A stretch of 64,000 bases of DNA from Blasia pusilla (taxonomy: Eukaryota > Marchantiophyta > Marchantiopsida > Blasiales), in contig CM114273.1 in assembly GCA_050084515.1 (NCBI GenBank), positions 40,920,001 to 40,984,000 of the forward strand. Reading direction: 5' to 3'. Positions 21,662-33,172 of the stretch are shown one piece after another (the first letter of the stretch is position 1; the number at the start of each line of letters is the position of its first letter). Under the pieces are notes generated by a model. The model was not told the DNA's origin. It did no database searches and saw only the letters and a list, made by a program, of their open reading frames with translations. The translations under genes were made by a program, and so were the position numbers.

Positions 21662-24099
21662 TCATTTCAAGCCAAAGAATTGAACCCCGAAGAGCATCAC
21701 CCAAGGTGTATTGAGGTGGCAAGTCATGCTCATTTGGCTGCCAAGATGGACAATCTTCAGTTCCACTTGCAGTAATCCTGGAGGAATATCACTTCCATGA
21801 AACTTCTCTAGTCCACTCAAACCCCTCACCACACTCTTTCTCAATATTTTCCTCCTAAGCTTTGGTTTTGTGATGTGAATTTCATCTCCCACTTGAAGCT
21901 GCAAATACAAGATGGAACAACAAGTCACAAATATCCATAAGTCAGAAAAATGACTTATAACATAGAATGCAATAACCACATGCTTTTATCTTGGTGAAGG
22001 TCCAACCTTAGAGAGGTATAAATCTTGATAACTTCACAAATCCCACCTGATATAAATAATCCTCCATCATTTATAATATCAACGTATAAATGTTTAGGAT
22101 ATCTAGAAATATTATCATGAATCTAATGCACCTTCAAAGTTTAATAGGAAAGTAATTTTATCTTCCCCGTGAGTTTCTTACTGCTCCCAGATTTCAAATC
22201 GTTGTCTTGTTTACTCCTTGCAGCCTGAATTGTGTCCCCTTTTACTCTTCCTAAACGACTTTTTTTTTCGGTGATGAGTGCTCCATGAGGATGGAATTTG
22301 CACAATTTGAGAGTTATTCTTGAACTAATGGTGTCAAAGATCAGGATTACAATGTGTAGTCTGCATGAAAATCATAACAATTAGGATGTAATTAAAAAAG
22401 GATAGACACAAACCAACTGGGATTGAACCTCCAATTTTTTCTGATGGGGAAGATACTTTCACTTCAGAATTTTTCCTCACTATCACACAAGCAAGAACAT
22501 GCATTTAGTACAACCATATTAAGATATATATTCTTCTGTACAATCAGCAAAGAGCTCATCATCAACCTGCAAAACTTGCCAGTCCGCATCGGTCGATCAT
22601 GCCCATCCGACTCTCTCAACATCTCTTTGTAAGAACCACCACCAATTTCTGCAACTTTCACCTTCTCTACCTCAACACCAACATGGCCTGCTATATACAG
22701 AATAGGGAAATGTGATCAACTTTTCAAGAATACCTTGAACGATCCAAAAGGAAACCATGCAAGTGGTCATGTCTTACCCTCTCCTTGATCAAGAATGTGG
22801 TCTCTTGATGTAGATGGTTGCATTCTCTTCTTCTCTGATAGTTTGTTGATCATTTCAACAAGCATGGAGAACGCCTCATTCTGTTGTTTTTGATGTTTTT
22901 CCAACTTCTCCTCAATCAGAGTTTGGTTCTTGGCCATCTTCTCTGCTAATTGCAATTGGTTCTTCTCCAATTTCTCCTCAAGTTGGCCTTTAATGACATA
23001 CATATCTTCACTCCACTTCTTCTCTACCTTCAAGAAGTGAGTAGATATGCTTGATTCCACACTCTATTGAAATCATACATGCACACTTTGATTAATTCTC
23101 ACATCATTATCAGTATTTTCACTCTCGAAACAACACAAGACAAATTCCTCAAACAATTTTCCAAGATTATGTTATTCCCACATTAAGTTGGAATGATCAC
23201 TCACTTGTGAGCTCCACTAAAATGACTATCACTCGCTCTTGGTGTTTCCACAGCGTGTTCTTTAGGATTCATTCCCACTCCTACACCCCTCCCCTATTTT
23301 ATTCGTCTCTCAAGGTTAGTTGATTTTTTGGACATATCATAAAGGTATGCTCAAAATTATTGATCACATCATAGAGAAATCAGATGAAATACATGAAACC
23401 GGTTAAAAAACTTACTAAACTACCCTTAGAGGCACTAGCCCCCATGCCATTGTGAGTGACAATTGCATTGCTTAGTGTAGCAAATACACCTTAGCCCTAA
23501 AATCAACTCCAAAAAAATTGAAATCTAGTAATCATGTCATACAGACTAATACTACAAAGAGATTAGGGCACATAGGATACTGCCAACCCATTTTCCGCCT
23601 CACATGTGAACAGGGCTGTAGGGGTTTAGAATTTTCTTGAGAATGAAAGGATTCTCGTCCACTAGAACATGAAGCCTGTCAAAACATAATAAGTGTTAGT
23701 GCTTTGTACAAATTATTGAAATTCTATTCATCACCATGTGTAGAGGGATCCTATATGCAATCATGTAAAAGGAAGTGGAAAATTTAAAATAGTTACCCTC
23801 TCAACCTCTTTGGGATAGGTTGTTGGTCCAAAGTCTTGGTTCTCAATAGAACAATAAGGCGTGCCCTCATCATCATCAGATTGGAAATCCATATGTTCAG
23901 GTGGCATATAATCAGGATCTCTCATAGTATTATTCTTTGTCTTGTCAATCATATTAGATAAGCTTTCCTTTGATCTCAACCTTGAACTTGGTCGCACTTC
24001 AACACCCTCTGCCACTACTACTCTAGAAGGAAAGGCTTTCGTGGTTGCATTTGCTAGTTTGAGCCTAGCTTTCCAAACAAGCATTTCACCATTAATCAT
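21662..24099 (-). CDS. Spliced gene of probable transposon origin (partial)
   Basis: Four minus-strand coding blocks have consensus splice borders: 24099-23797 (acceptor TTACTTGTAG, donor GTAACT), 23063-22778 (acceptor TTCAATAG, donor GTAAGA), 22687-22567 (acceptor ATAGCAG, donor GTTGAT) and 21898-21662 (acceptor TTTGCAG, ends at a stop). The first three join in a consistent reading phase; the junction to the last does not, so an exon is missed or the gene is damaged. The first block is acidic and Ser/Pro-rich (RDPDYMPPEHMDF, SDDDEG). The second is a clear coiled coil of repeating EEKLEKNQ/EKMAKNQ heptads. Position beside a CACTA end and resemblance to En/Spm accessory proteins with Gln/Glu coiled tails suggest a TNPA-like role; a captured host gene is the alternative. 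Confidence 0.5.
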
Positions 24100-24287
24100 C
24101 TACAAGTAATCAAATCTTTCTGCTATTTTCTATGTACACGTGAAGTACACGGAAGAAAAGACATCATGATAGAAATGAAATTCAGAGAATGCACACACTG
24201 CAAATGAGAGAACTCCTTACTCTCCAAGAATATCATCAAGTAAGAATACTTGTCTTTTTTGTTTTCCCTTATCTTCCGTGCACGTTC

Positions 24288-24647
24288 CTAGTCCATTGGG
24301 AAATCAACATCAAGGTCCTTATCCATGAGGACAAGGCTCTCAACTCTAGTAGAAGATGGAGTGTCTTCAAACTCATCGTCGCTGGTCATATGTTTTTTAT
24401 TACTAAAGTGGTCATTACTCTCATTTTCAGCCTCCCTAGCCATGCATGGAGGTGATGGCTCTGCTTGTGGAGATATATATGTTGCCTCTTTTTTAAAACC
24501 CCTAGATCTTCCTTGCCCGTCTGTACTCAGATCATAAGCCACCACATAATTGCTGAGATCTGCTCTCTCCATGGATGTACTCAATAGTCGAAGGTTTTCT
24601 ACTCTATTTTCATGGACACTCAAGCTAGTACTATGATCTCCAAGCAA
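24288..24647 (-). CDS. Upstream exon candidate of the same minus-strand gene
   Basis: A 119-codon minus frame rich in Ser, Glu and Asp with a charged block (MTSDDEFEDTPSS) similar in character to the next exon. It lies 188 bases upstream of that exon on the same strand. I could not fix splice borders. No domain is recognised. It is probably the N-terminal acidic part of the transposon-associated protein. Confidence 0.35.
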   Translation of the reverse strand: MLGDHSTSLSVHENRVENLRLLSTSMERADLSNYVVAYDLSTDGQGRSRGFKKEATYISPQAEPSPPCMAREAENESNDHFSNKKHMTSDDEFEDTPSSTRVESLVLMDKDLDVDFPMD

Positions 24648-24727
24648 TAAAGACTCACTTTGAGTGCTTTCTCATTTCTTTTGGACTCTTTAGACTCTGT
24701 ATGTAGATGTAGTTCACAATCACAGGA

Positions 24728-25040
24728 ATGTCTACATTACTATGTCCAACAAGGAATGCAGATTGGATGCTCTTTGTACACTCTCCAACCTTACCACTAT
24801 CCATAGTAGATTCCCCCCGTTTGCCCAATCTCTATTCTTGGTGCATCTCCTCATTTCTTTTCATCTTCAAAACTTTTTACACTACTGTAACCAACAAGGA
24901 CTGCAGATTGGATGCTCTTTGTACGCTCCCCAACCGTGCCACTATCCATAGCAGATTCCTCCCTTTGCCTAATCTCCTTCTGTGTTCTTGGAGCATCTCC
25001 ACATTTCCTTTCATCTTCAGAAATGATGCACATTTTGGAG
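24728..25040 (-). repeat. Tandem duplication of a ~150-bp coding-like unit
   Basis: Two adjacent copies of about 150 bp, both containing CCAACAAGGA(A/C)TGCAGATTGGATGCTCTTTGTAC-like sequence (starting near 24748 and 24890) and CATTTC(T/C)TTTCATCTTCA. On the minus strand the unit encodes about 50 residues per repeat (core CTKSIQSA / RTKSIQSA, MDSG(T/K)VGE). The second unit carries a stop and a frameshift. The unit length near a multiple of three suggests the duplication arose in coding sequence of the neighbouring minus-strand gene. Confidence 0.7.
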
Positions 25041-25074
25041 TTAACTATCTCCTCATGACATACTTGATCCTCTT

Positions 25075-25528
25075 TGTTGGATTCTCAACATTCACTTCTT
25101 TGAGCATCATTAATCTGATTCGTCCCCTTCTATGAAGAGAAGTCTAGATTGATGGTTCCGAATTTTACGTCGAAGGAGTCATAGTAATATGACCTAGGTG
25201 GTTTATGGAATAGTGTTACTAGGATTATCTCACCCTATATTGCATCAGGGTGCGGAGCATCCTGATGCAATATAGGTCGCGGGGATCTGAGGGTGTAGCC
25301 CGTTGCAAAAAAATTCTATTAAATGAAACTAAGAAAAATAGGTAAAACAACCCTAGTTTCCCAAGTCGTGAAATAATCAGGAGCCGCAGTGGTAGCGCAT
25401 TCTCATAGTTATCTCCATATTCAGGTTCCATAGAAGCTCTTTTGTGAGCGCACAAACAAACTAGGCCACTTTGTATCTCCAAGATTTTTTAATAGATTTC
25501 AGTGATTTCATCACTATGTTTTCTCACA
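25075..25528 (+). mobile_element. Solo Ty1/copia LTR with perfect 5-bp duplication
   Basis: A 454-bp sequence begins TGTTGGATTCTCAACATTC and ends TTTTCTCACA. It is closely similar along its length to the copia LTR at 26943-27411. It is flanked directly by CTCTT on both sides (25070-25074 and 25529-25533). It contains a stem of about 20 bp (ATTGCATCAGGGTGCGG / ATCCTGATGCAAT) near 25240-25275. A single LTR with a target-site duplication and no internal region is the product of LTR-LTR recombination. Confidence 0.93.
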
Positions 25529-25530
25529 CT

Positions 25531-26000
25531 CTTGGGAATATTTTGGAAGTATTTATAGGAGGTGAATATTTCATTGAGACTATCAATGCCTCAAGCATGA
25601 TAAAGAATGCAAGATTGATAACGGGAATCAGTATTGGGCATATTGAGAAGATGGACCCAAAGAATTTCATTCAGTTTGTGACAAATAACGTTGTAGTTTA
25701 TAAGTTGGCAGGTTCTCCTATTGTAGAAGCTCATCCTCATACTTTTTAATAAAGTTATGTTGCTCATGGATTAGATTTTGTTTGCAAAGATTGGGGTAGA
25801 ATTGGATGTTTTCCATCTATATTTTCTCAATGTCATGATAGGGTGGAATTCATCAAGAATCGTTATGCTACACATTCTATGTTTTCAGACTTGTTCTCTA
25901 ATAGGTTGATGTTGCTTCTACCTTTTTAAACAAGATTTGTGATAAATTACAATGTCCATCTGCGTGAATTGATTTTTTGAGCTTCAATTATGTTTAGAGC
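25531..26000 (+). pseudogene. hAT transposase fragment (DUF659-like), broken
   Basis: The plus frame just right of the solo LTR reads GGEYFIETINASSMIKNA, then IQFVTNNVVVYKLAG, and after two stops in the same frame SYVAHGLDFVCKDWGRI and VEFIKNRYATHSMF. This order corresponds to the DUF659 part of plant hAT transposases: (L)xSIDAS, VVQVVTDNAxNY, CAAHCLDLxLEDI and FIxNHxxxLxMF. The catalytic Asp of the TDN motif is Asn here, and there are several stops. The 5' part is missing or displaced. It is a dead remnant, possibly the kind of transposase that once moved the short hAT-type elements in this window. Confidence 0.7.
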
Positions 26001-26123
26001 ATATAGTGATTAGTTAGGAGTTTAATTGAGACTTTCATCAATGATGTAATTGCAAATTGACAAACACAAGGCTGGAGGTGGAATCAGAGTCTCTCGAAGA
26101 ATTTCATAAAAATAAATATGGAA

Positions 26124-26160
26124 TGTTGGATTCTCAACATCCACTTTTCTGAGCACCATT
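26124..26160 (+). mobile_element. 37-bp fragment of the copia LTR 5' end
   Basis: TGTTGGATTCTCAACATCC followed by CACTTTTCTGAGCACCATT matches the first 37 bases of the LTR at 26943 with one difference, then similarity ends abruptly. It is a truncated third copy of the same LTR family. Confidence 0.75.
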
Positions 26161-26942
26161 CAACCATCTCCCTTTTCACCTCACTTAACCCAGATCTTGG
26201 TACTATGTCTTATTTTGACATCTCCCATCCTTAAACATATTCACAATATATAAGAATCAATCTTCCATCCTCTCTATAAGTTTTGTCCTCAAGAGCTTGC
26301 ATTAGAACACAACACCTTCAACTCCCTTAGCAATAAAATAATTCATCATATTGACTCCTTCGAATTCTACAATACACTCAAGGAAACAAATGGTATTCTC
26401 ACTCATAGGCTCCAAGTTATATTTGGATAACCAACTTGATTCAACTGAATATTTCATCTCTTGGGATGCAAAGAATTGTTCCCCCTCTCCACCCCAATCG
26501 ATGAACAATTTCCTCATAATTAAGTCAAGAAATTGAGACATCAATCTATCCTGTAAGTTGGATTGAATTAATCTCATATAGTTCTTTCCTTCAATCTACT
26601 GCAAAAATGTACTCCCCCAAGCTAATGCATCCTAATAGGCGATTAACTAATGATTTTTCTCCCCATTTCCAAAAGATTCATCAATGGTTTCAACTATCTC
26701 CACCATTTTCCCTATGAAATTCTCAAATCCATCCTAGCTTCCCGAGGTGTAGTATCTATCTATGATTGAAGTCTTATGAAGATATAGCATCCCCCACCAA
26801 TGCATCTACTCTTGTCAAATTTGGACATTGCATTGCGTAATGCCTTTCCTCTCATTCCTCCCCAACCTTCCACTCTTTCTTGACCCTTCCCTACAATTAC
26901 AGCGGGTTGAGTTCTAACTCTCTGGATTTCATTGTTATAGCA
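26161..26942 (-). other. AT-rich DNA with a decayed minus-strand coding remnant
   Basis: Minus-strand frames at 26302-26577 and 26760-26978 read like parts of one interrupted protein (WGGEGEQFFASQEMKYSVESSW; KALRNAMSKFDKSRC) with stops between them. I do not recognise the family with confidence. A decayed retroelement gag or pol is likely from the context. Confidence 0.35.
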
Positions 26943-27411
26943 TGTTGGATTCTCAACATCCACTTCTCTGAGCACCATTAATCTGATCGGCCCTCTTGTA
27001 TGAGGAGAAGCTTAGATTGATGGTTCCAACTTAGACGTCAAAGGAGTCATAGTAATATGACGTAGGTGGTTTCAGGAGTAACGTTACTAGGATTATCTAA
27101 CCCTATATTGCATCACGGTGCGGGATCCCTGATTCAATATAGGTATGCCAAGACGATGCGGGGGTCGGGGGCGCAGGCCCCGGGAAAAAAATTTCTATTA
27201 ATAGAAACAAAGAAAATTAGGTAAAAACCCTAGTTTCCCAAGTAGTGAAATAGTCGGGAGCCGCAGCGGTAGCGCATTCTCGTATGTCGAGATATCTCCA
27301 TGTTCAGGTTCCATCGAAGCTCTTCTGTGAGCGCACGGACGGACTAGGCCACTTTGTATCTCTAAGTTTTGTAAAGATTTCAGTGATTTCGTCACTTTCT
27401 GTTTTCTCACA
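26943..27411 (+). mobile_element. Ty1/copia 5' LTR
   Basis: A 469-bp LTR starts TGTTGGATTCTCAACATCC and ends TTTTCTCACA, followed at once by a primer-binding site and a gag frame. No 3' LTR is in the window, so the copy is truncated downstream. The left flanking pentamer is TAGCA. The LTR matches the solo LTR at 25075-25528. Confidence 0.92.
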
Positions 27412-27423
27412 TGGTATCAGAGC
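27412..27423 (+). promoter_or_regulatory. Primer-binding site for initiator methionine tRNA
   Basis: TGGTATCAGAGC immediately follows the LTR terminal CA. It is complementary to the 3' end of plant initiator tRNA-Met and is the standard minus-strand priming site of plant copia elements. Confidence 0.95.
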
Positions 27424-27483
27424 AGTTAGTTTTCCAATATTTTGTATCTGGCGATCTAGTGTGTTTGTACAAAAACTTGAGAG

Positions 27484-28000
27484 ATGGCTACTTCTTCGTC
27501 AGTTCGTGTTCGCCCTCCTCCGCTGGGTGAAGGGAAGTAAGATGGGTCTAACTATACATTGTGGAAGTTCAAAATGAGAACTGTCTTCGAATCATTTGAG
27601 ATCTGGGAGACAGCCATAGGGGTCCATTCGAATCCACAAGCTACTTTGAGTTCTGCATGTTCATCTTCATCTGGGGATATCGATCCTATTGTATTGCTGG
27701 CATGGAAACGCAGAAACGCTGATGCTCTATATGTGATTGTCACGAATGTAACTGATTATGTCATAACTCTCATTCAACATACAATCACTGCTGTTGAGGC
27801 GTGGAACATTCTGAAGAATCACTATGAAACGAGGAATGATACTCAGATTCAAAATCTAGAGAATCAACTTACCTCCGAGAAATTTTCAGAAGGAGAAAGC
27901 GCGGAGCAATTTTTTAGAAGGATCAAGAATCTTCAAGATCATATAGCGTCTGTAGGAATTTCCAAGTCTAGCGAAGATTTGGCAGTTTATTTCAAATCCA
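27484..28000 (+). pseudogene. Copia gag (UBN2-type), interrupted and truncated
   Basis: The frame starts at ATG 27484 (MATSSSVRVRPPPLGEGK), meets an in-frame TAA at 27538, and continues as DGSNYTLWKFKMRTVFES and then RRNADALYVIVTNVTDYV, AVEAWNILKNHYETRND, LENQLTSEKFSEGESAEQF and RIKNLQDHIASVGISKSSEDLAVYF. This is the canonical N-terminal gag order of plant copia elements. Similarity ends at about 28000, before the zinc knuckle, where unrelated sequence takes over. The early stop and truncation make it non-functional. Confidence 0.9.
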
Positions 28001-28220
28001 ACAAGGAGCAAAAATATCCAAGTTGGCCCCAAATAAAATCCAAGTACTTCCAAAAGGCAACCAAGGGATTTCTCCAAAATTCCTAGTAATCTTGAAAGCC
28101 CTTAGCTCTCACGGTAGCATAAAATGGAGCCTAATCCAAATATCACCAAAAAACTAAAAAACATGGAAAAATAGAGATAATTACATAAATTATCCCTAAA
28201 TCTCCTTTCATATAAATATT

Positions 28221-28781
28221 TTGGGGGCCCCTTGTGGGCCCTTTTCTTATGTGTCTTATGGGTTGGGGTCAAGTTCGAACTTGGCCCAATCCACTCCCAT
28301 GCCGCCACGTGGCCCCGCGGGGATCGCCGGAACGGCGGGCCCTCGAGCGGGCCATGGCAGGCTACAATGGGCCCGCAAGGGGGGCCGAGCCGGGGGGAGG
28401 GGCGGGGCGGGGGCTCGCGGGCCCGTATGGAGTCTCCGTTGCAGGCTGTACGCGGGCCCTTGAGCTCGCATGCGGGCGGAGGAGGGCTCGCAGGCCCGTA
28501 TGCGGGCGGGGGGTAGGGGGTGCTCGCGGGCCATAAAGCCCGCGCGCGGGATGTACGAGGGCCCTAGAGCCCATATGCGCGCTAGGCCTGAAGCCAAGAA
28601 TTAGAGGGCGCGATGCGGCCCAATTTATCCGCGAAGCCCCCCGACAGAAAAACAGGGTGGGGCATGATGCGCACTGGTCAGGAAAAGGTAGATTGCTTGG
28701 TGTGCATGTGCCAGCATCACATGTCCGTCCCTAGGACGGACATTTTTCCGCGGACACGGACTTTGTTCGCGTGCAACCTTG
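28221..28781. mobile_element. Short hAT-type element, copy 2 (right end and GC-rich core)
   Basis: The right end GTTCGCGTGCAACCTTG (ending 28781) is the reverse complement of the family terminus. The palindrome ATGTCCGTCC-CT-AGGACGGACAT sits at 28721-28743. To the left is a strikingly GC-rich core (28221-28620) of GGGCCCGC/GCGGGCC words, giving long but meaningless open frames in all phases. I could not identify the left terminus; it may have been lost when this joined the truncated copia gag. Confidence 0.6.
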
Positions 28782-31155
28782 ACACAAACACACCCCATGG
28801 AGAATATATTTTGCAATCAGAGAATTAGTAGAGGTTGGTCCCCCCTTCTCGATTATATAGGGTATGGACAAGCAATCCTAACGCTAATCATAACCATAGT
28901 CTTAAGTTATACGAAATATGATTAACTAACCATAGTGAAGATAATCATGCTTAACTAACTAACCAAGATTAAATTTTACTTTTTTGTATGAGTATCAAAT
29001 ATAACAGTTTGTGTGTCTAATGAGTTTAACTATAACTCAATCTGCAATATATGTTATCTTCCATAAAATTTCCAAAAAATATGACCATATATTTATAACT
29101 CTAAGAATCCCAAGGTTATTTCTTTTACGTATGATGCGATCTTTAAATGAAAATACATCTTTGGGATTTTTAATTATTACCCAAAAAATAAACTTCGTAG
29201 CTTACACCATCTTAGATTAACATAAATTTTGTAAATATTTCAAGGAATGTGACGGTCATCACATATACCAAGGTTATTTTTTCCACGCATGAAAAGGCCT
29301 TTTAAAGAAAAAAATTGAGTTGTTGAATCTAAACATCAACTATGAATTACAACTTGGGCTCAAAATTATTATTCTAGTTCATCTTGGATCACCATACCTT
29401 CCAAAATGTGTTTAAAGAATATGAAAATACTAGTAAGAATACCCAAGTAACGCACCTTTTTTCCTTCTTTTTTGCATTATATATTTCAATAGGAGTTTTT
29501 TTAAATTTACAGAAAAAAATGCTTTTGCAATGCACGCAGCTAAAGGGAAGCATTCAAGCATTGCAATCTACAAAGTGGTAGATACTTCGTGATAATATTT
29601 TTTTGTATACAACATTGCACCCGTAAACATTTTGCTCCTTAATATGTGTATCACTTTAATAGTAATATTGATCAGACTCCAATAATCATATATGGAGAAT
29701 AATAATATAATACCATTGGATATATAATTAATTTCTAGAGTTTCATATCCACCAAGAAAACATAAAAATAACAAAGTTGCATTTTTCTCAGAAATATTAA
29801 TGATAGTAAATTTTTCTTTGAAAAATAATTTGAGATCTTTTCCCTTATTAATTGGGGGGAAAAAGTTATCATGATATGTTCCAACCTTGTCTCTCAATTA
29901 AGAAAATAAAATCACTCGTTGAATGTTTTTTCAAGAAGATATAGTCTATGTTTTCCCTCTCAACCGAATTGGAAAACTCAAAAACATTTATTCACTCTCC
30001 ATATTTTGAAGAAGAATTCCTATCCAACCATTTTCTTCTTATCATGTTTCTTTGTTTCTCCAAAATATTACTCCAAACTAAACTTGAATTTTCCCTCCAA
30101 ACTAAACTTGAAAATTAAAATCTTCAACCATTATTTTCTATGTGAGGGTTTAAAACTTAATTACATGTTGAAATGAGAAAAATAAATGAACACTAAGGAG
30201 AATTAGGAAAATTTCATGGAGATTGGGACAATTTTCTAGAAAATATGTTTTTTTTAATATTTATTAAATTAAAATATTTATTAAAATCTTCCCCTTATTG
30301 TGCTTTTTAGCTTAGTATAACTTGTATAAGATATGATAAATTTCAAAGATCTACCAACCAAATTTATTTAAAATAATCCCAAGCACGCTTCATTCACTGA
30401 ACTCATTATTTTGAGGAGGAATCTTTTATTCATATAATAGGTATTTGGAAATAGTATTGTTACTACTTAATATTCCACTCCCTCAAGAAAAAATTATGGA
30501 CCTCCGCTTTCTAAATTAGAAGCCATTATCTTTCTACTTGAGTCCTCATATTAGAAGTCATTGCTAATCAATTGGGATGTCATTAGCAAGTTTTTAGGTA
30601 GATACTTCTCCAATTTTAGAAGAATTTTTAATAATTCTAAGAAATATTTCTGATATAAAAAATAAGAGAGATACCTTATCATTGTATTATGAATTTTGTT
30701 TAAATAATATTCTTGATTAAATATCTGATTTTTAACAAAATAGATAAAACTACCGAGTATTCAGTTCCTACTCAACCATAGATAATTTAGTGGCACGTCT
30801 TAGTTCCTTTACATAAGGGGTGATATTACATCTCATATTTTCCTTTACCAATAAGACACGTTTTGGCTCAAAAGTAATACTATTTTCCATCTTAACGTCT
30901 TCAACTTATCCCCAAATTATCAAGAAATGTGATCATATACTTTGAACTAAATAATTCCCAACATCATTAGGTCATAAGCCATTAGACATTTCAATCTCAA
31001 ATGAGGTTGGGATACTCTATTCAAAGCAAGAAAATGAGTTCAAGGTATAAACTAGATATATTCATTCTTCCAAGCTTGTCCTTCCTTGCTCCTAATTTTG
31101 AAGGCAAATAACCATAAACGCAAAACAAAAGAAATCCCAAGTTTTGAGTGACCAA
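28782..31155. other. AT-rich DNA, no gene seen
   Basis: Very AT-rich. Scattered short frames (for example 29011-29220, 29568-29897, 29919-30176) have no recognisable domain. Confidence 0.5.
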
Positions 31156-31641
31156 CAAGGTTACACACGAACATCATCCGTGTGTGCAAACATGTTCATG
31201 TTCGTGGACTTATGTCCAACCCTAAGACAAGCATATCCATGCGGGCCTCAGTACCCTACATCCCGCATCTAAGCCGGCCCTTGAGCCCGCCTTGCATGTA
31301 ATGAAGAACCGGGCTAGCTTGGTCAACATGCACCTGTTTTGTAGCCCTCATCAAGCCCACAACAGCCTGCACCGGCCGGAAGCTAGACCCGTACAGGGGG
31401 CCCACATGACAAGCTCGGGCTCATGTAGGGCTTGCTCAGGCTTGGGGAGGGTGGGCTCAGGCCCACCTTAAACTCATAGCCTGCACTCCTGCTCAATCCC
31501 TGCCTTGCCAAGCCCACACATGTTTCCGCATCTCGAGCCCGCATGGGCCATCGGGAATCGGGATGCCAGAAGCACCTGTGCGGGGGACCCGTTGGGCATG
31601 TTTGTCCCATGGACGGACTTGTCCATTTCTATGCAACCTTG
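31156..31641. mobile_element. Short hAT-type element, copy 3 (complete)
   Basis: 486 bp, starting CAAGGTTACACACGAAC and ending TATGCAACCTTG. The flanking 8-mers GTGACCAA (31148-31155) and GCGACCAA (31642-31649) agree at 7 of 8 positions. Subterminal GTTCGTGGACTTATGTCC and TGTCCCATGGACGGAC flank a GC-rich core with GCCCGC/GCCTG words. It has no coding capacity. This copy best defines the family's ends and its 8-bp target duplication. Confidence 0.85.
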
Positions 31642-33172
31642 GCGACCAAACCTTTGAAATATAGATCAAAGTTTGAATGCTAGAGTTCAACCAACAAATC
31701 AAGAAATGTATTTGAAGGAGGCGGCAGGCATGGGACCATTGAAATTTTTTAAATTAGAAGATATATGACCATCGTGCAAAGCACATTCAAAATAAGAAAT
31801 AAGGTTGTAATACTTCAAGGGCCTTCAAAGGTAACAAACATTTTCTTTCCCTTTTGATTTGGGATTGAATTGGGCTTTTTTCTTCAAAGATTAATCTAAA
31901 GCTTCTAAATCTTCTAACTCTATATATGCTATTATAATCATCTAATGGAATGATAAGTTCAAAAGAATACATTGCCCATTTAATCCACAACTTGATAATG
32001 TAGTTGTTCCCTAATAGAAACTCTTTGACTGAAAATAGCTTCAAGGGGATTCAATGATTACAAACATAAGGGGTTTCTAAAATATCTTTGCTTATAGTAG
32101 ATGGTTCTACTATTCTAATTGCCTTGGTTGTGGTCTCCTCAATCCAATCATTTGCTTCGTCTTGGGCATGTTACTTCTCTCTAGACAAATTATATAACGA
32201 GATAACCTTCACATAATTTCTTATTCCCCAAGACATCCCTATCATTGGAATTCAAATAAGATGGCCATACCTAGCAATTCTCGATGCCTCATGTCATTTT
32301 ACCAGGTTCAAAATCTTCAGATAGAGGAGGCATGCCATCCTCAAAATCACCATCTTGTAAGTCATTATAAGACTCAACTCCCCTTTGGCTTTGCCTATGT
32401 TATTCTACGATTGTGGTTTTAAGCACTTCTTCTTCAAGTAGGTTCACTCGTCCATAAGTCATCCCTCTTTTAAATTTCCCATCCTATATTCCTAAACTAT
32501 GTTGAGATCCAAGAATTCAAAAGAAATCCACCATTTGTAAATTAGCAAAGATACATAGTTTGAACAAATTGAAAATAACGATAATTCACTATGGATTATT
32601 AGAAGCCATGGTGCTAACAAGAATAATTACACACCTAGATCTAATGGTTTTGTTTGTTTCAACACAACCTCCTTCACATGTCTCCTCCCTCCTCTTGTAA
32701 ATAAAGCAACTTTGTCATCAAACCTCCAATGTTAGATTAGAGATTACCATGGGGAAGGCCAAATTTTTTTTAAGTCGGTTTTTTTCAACATTTGCAGTCA
32801 AAGAGCTGCTACCTAAATGTGGATTACAAATACCAGATATGGTCAGGTGAGTACGAAATTTTAAATTTTAAGAAAATATATATATATATAACATAATTTG
32901 AAAATTAAATATAATTTGATAAATTGAAACGTATAATTTCTATCTTCTCTACATTATTAAAGGAATTAGCCTTTATCTAATGAGGCTCTTTTTTGCTACT
33001 GATAAATTAGTTTATGATTTTCCTTTTCATGTCTCCCTATACTAAACTAAGGCGAAAGTGGGGAAAAAACAAGGGCATACATTTTCTTTTCAAATTACAT
33101 CTTTATACTAAAAAATCAAAAATCTCCTTCCAAATTTTCCTATTATCCTCTTCCAAAATGTGTTTACTAGAA
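31642..33172. other. AT-rich DNA, no gene seen
   Basis: No supported feature. A TA run lies at about 32878-32890. Confidence 0.45.

Noticed and set aside
22400-22470. Possible tRNA T-arm on the minus strand (GGTTCAATCCC)
   Set aside because: No acceptor, D or anticodon stems at the required spacing.
27240-27310. tRNA-like words (GGTAGCGCATTCTCG ... GTTCAGGTTCC) inside the copia LTR
   Set aside because: No cloverleaf can be drawn, and the sequence is conserved in both LTR copies as part of the LTR.
28221-28620. Long overlapping open frames in all phases
   Set aside because: They result from GC-rich GGGCCCGC repeats with few stop codons in a hAT-type element core.
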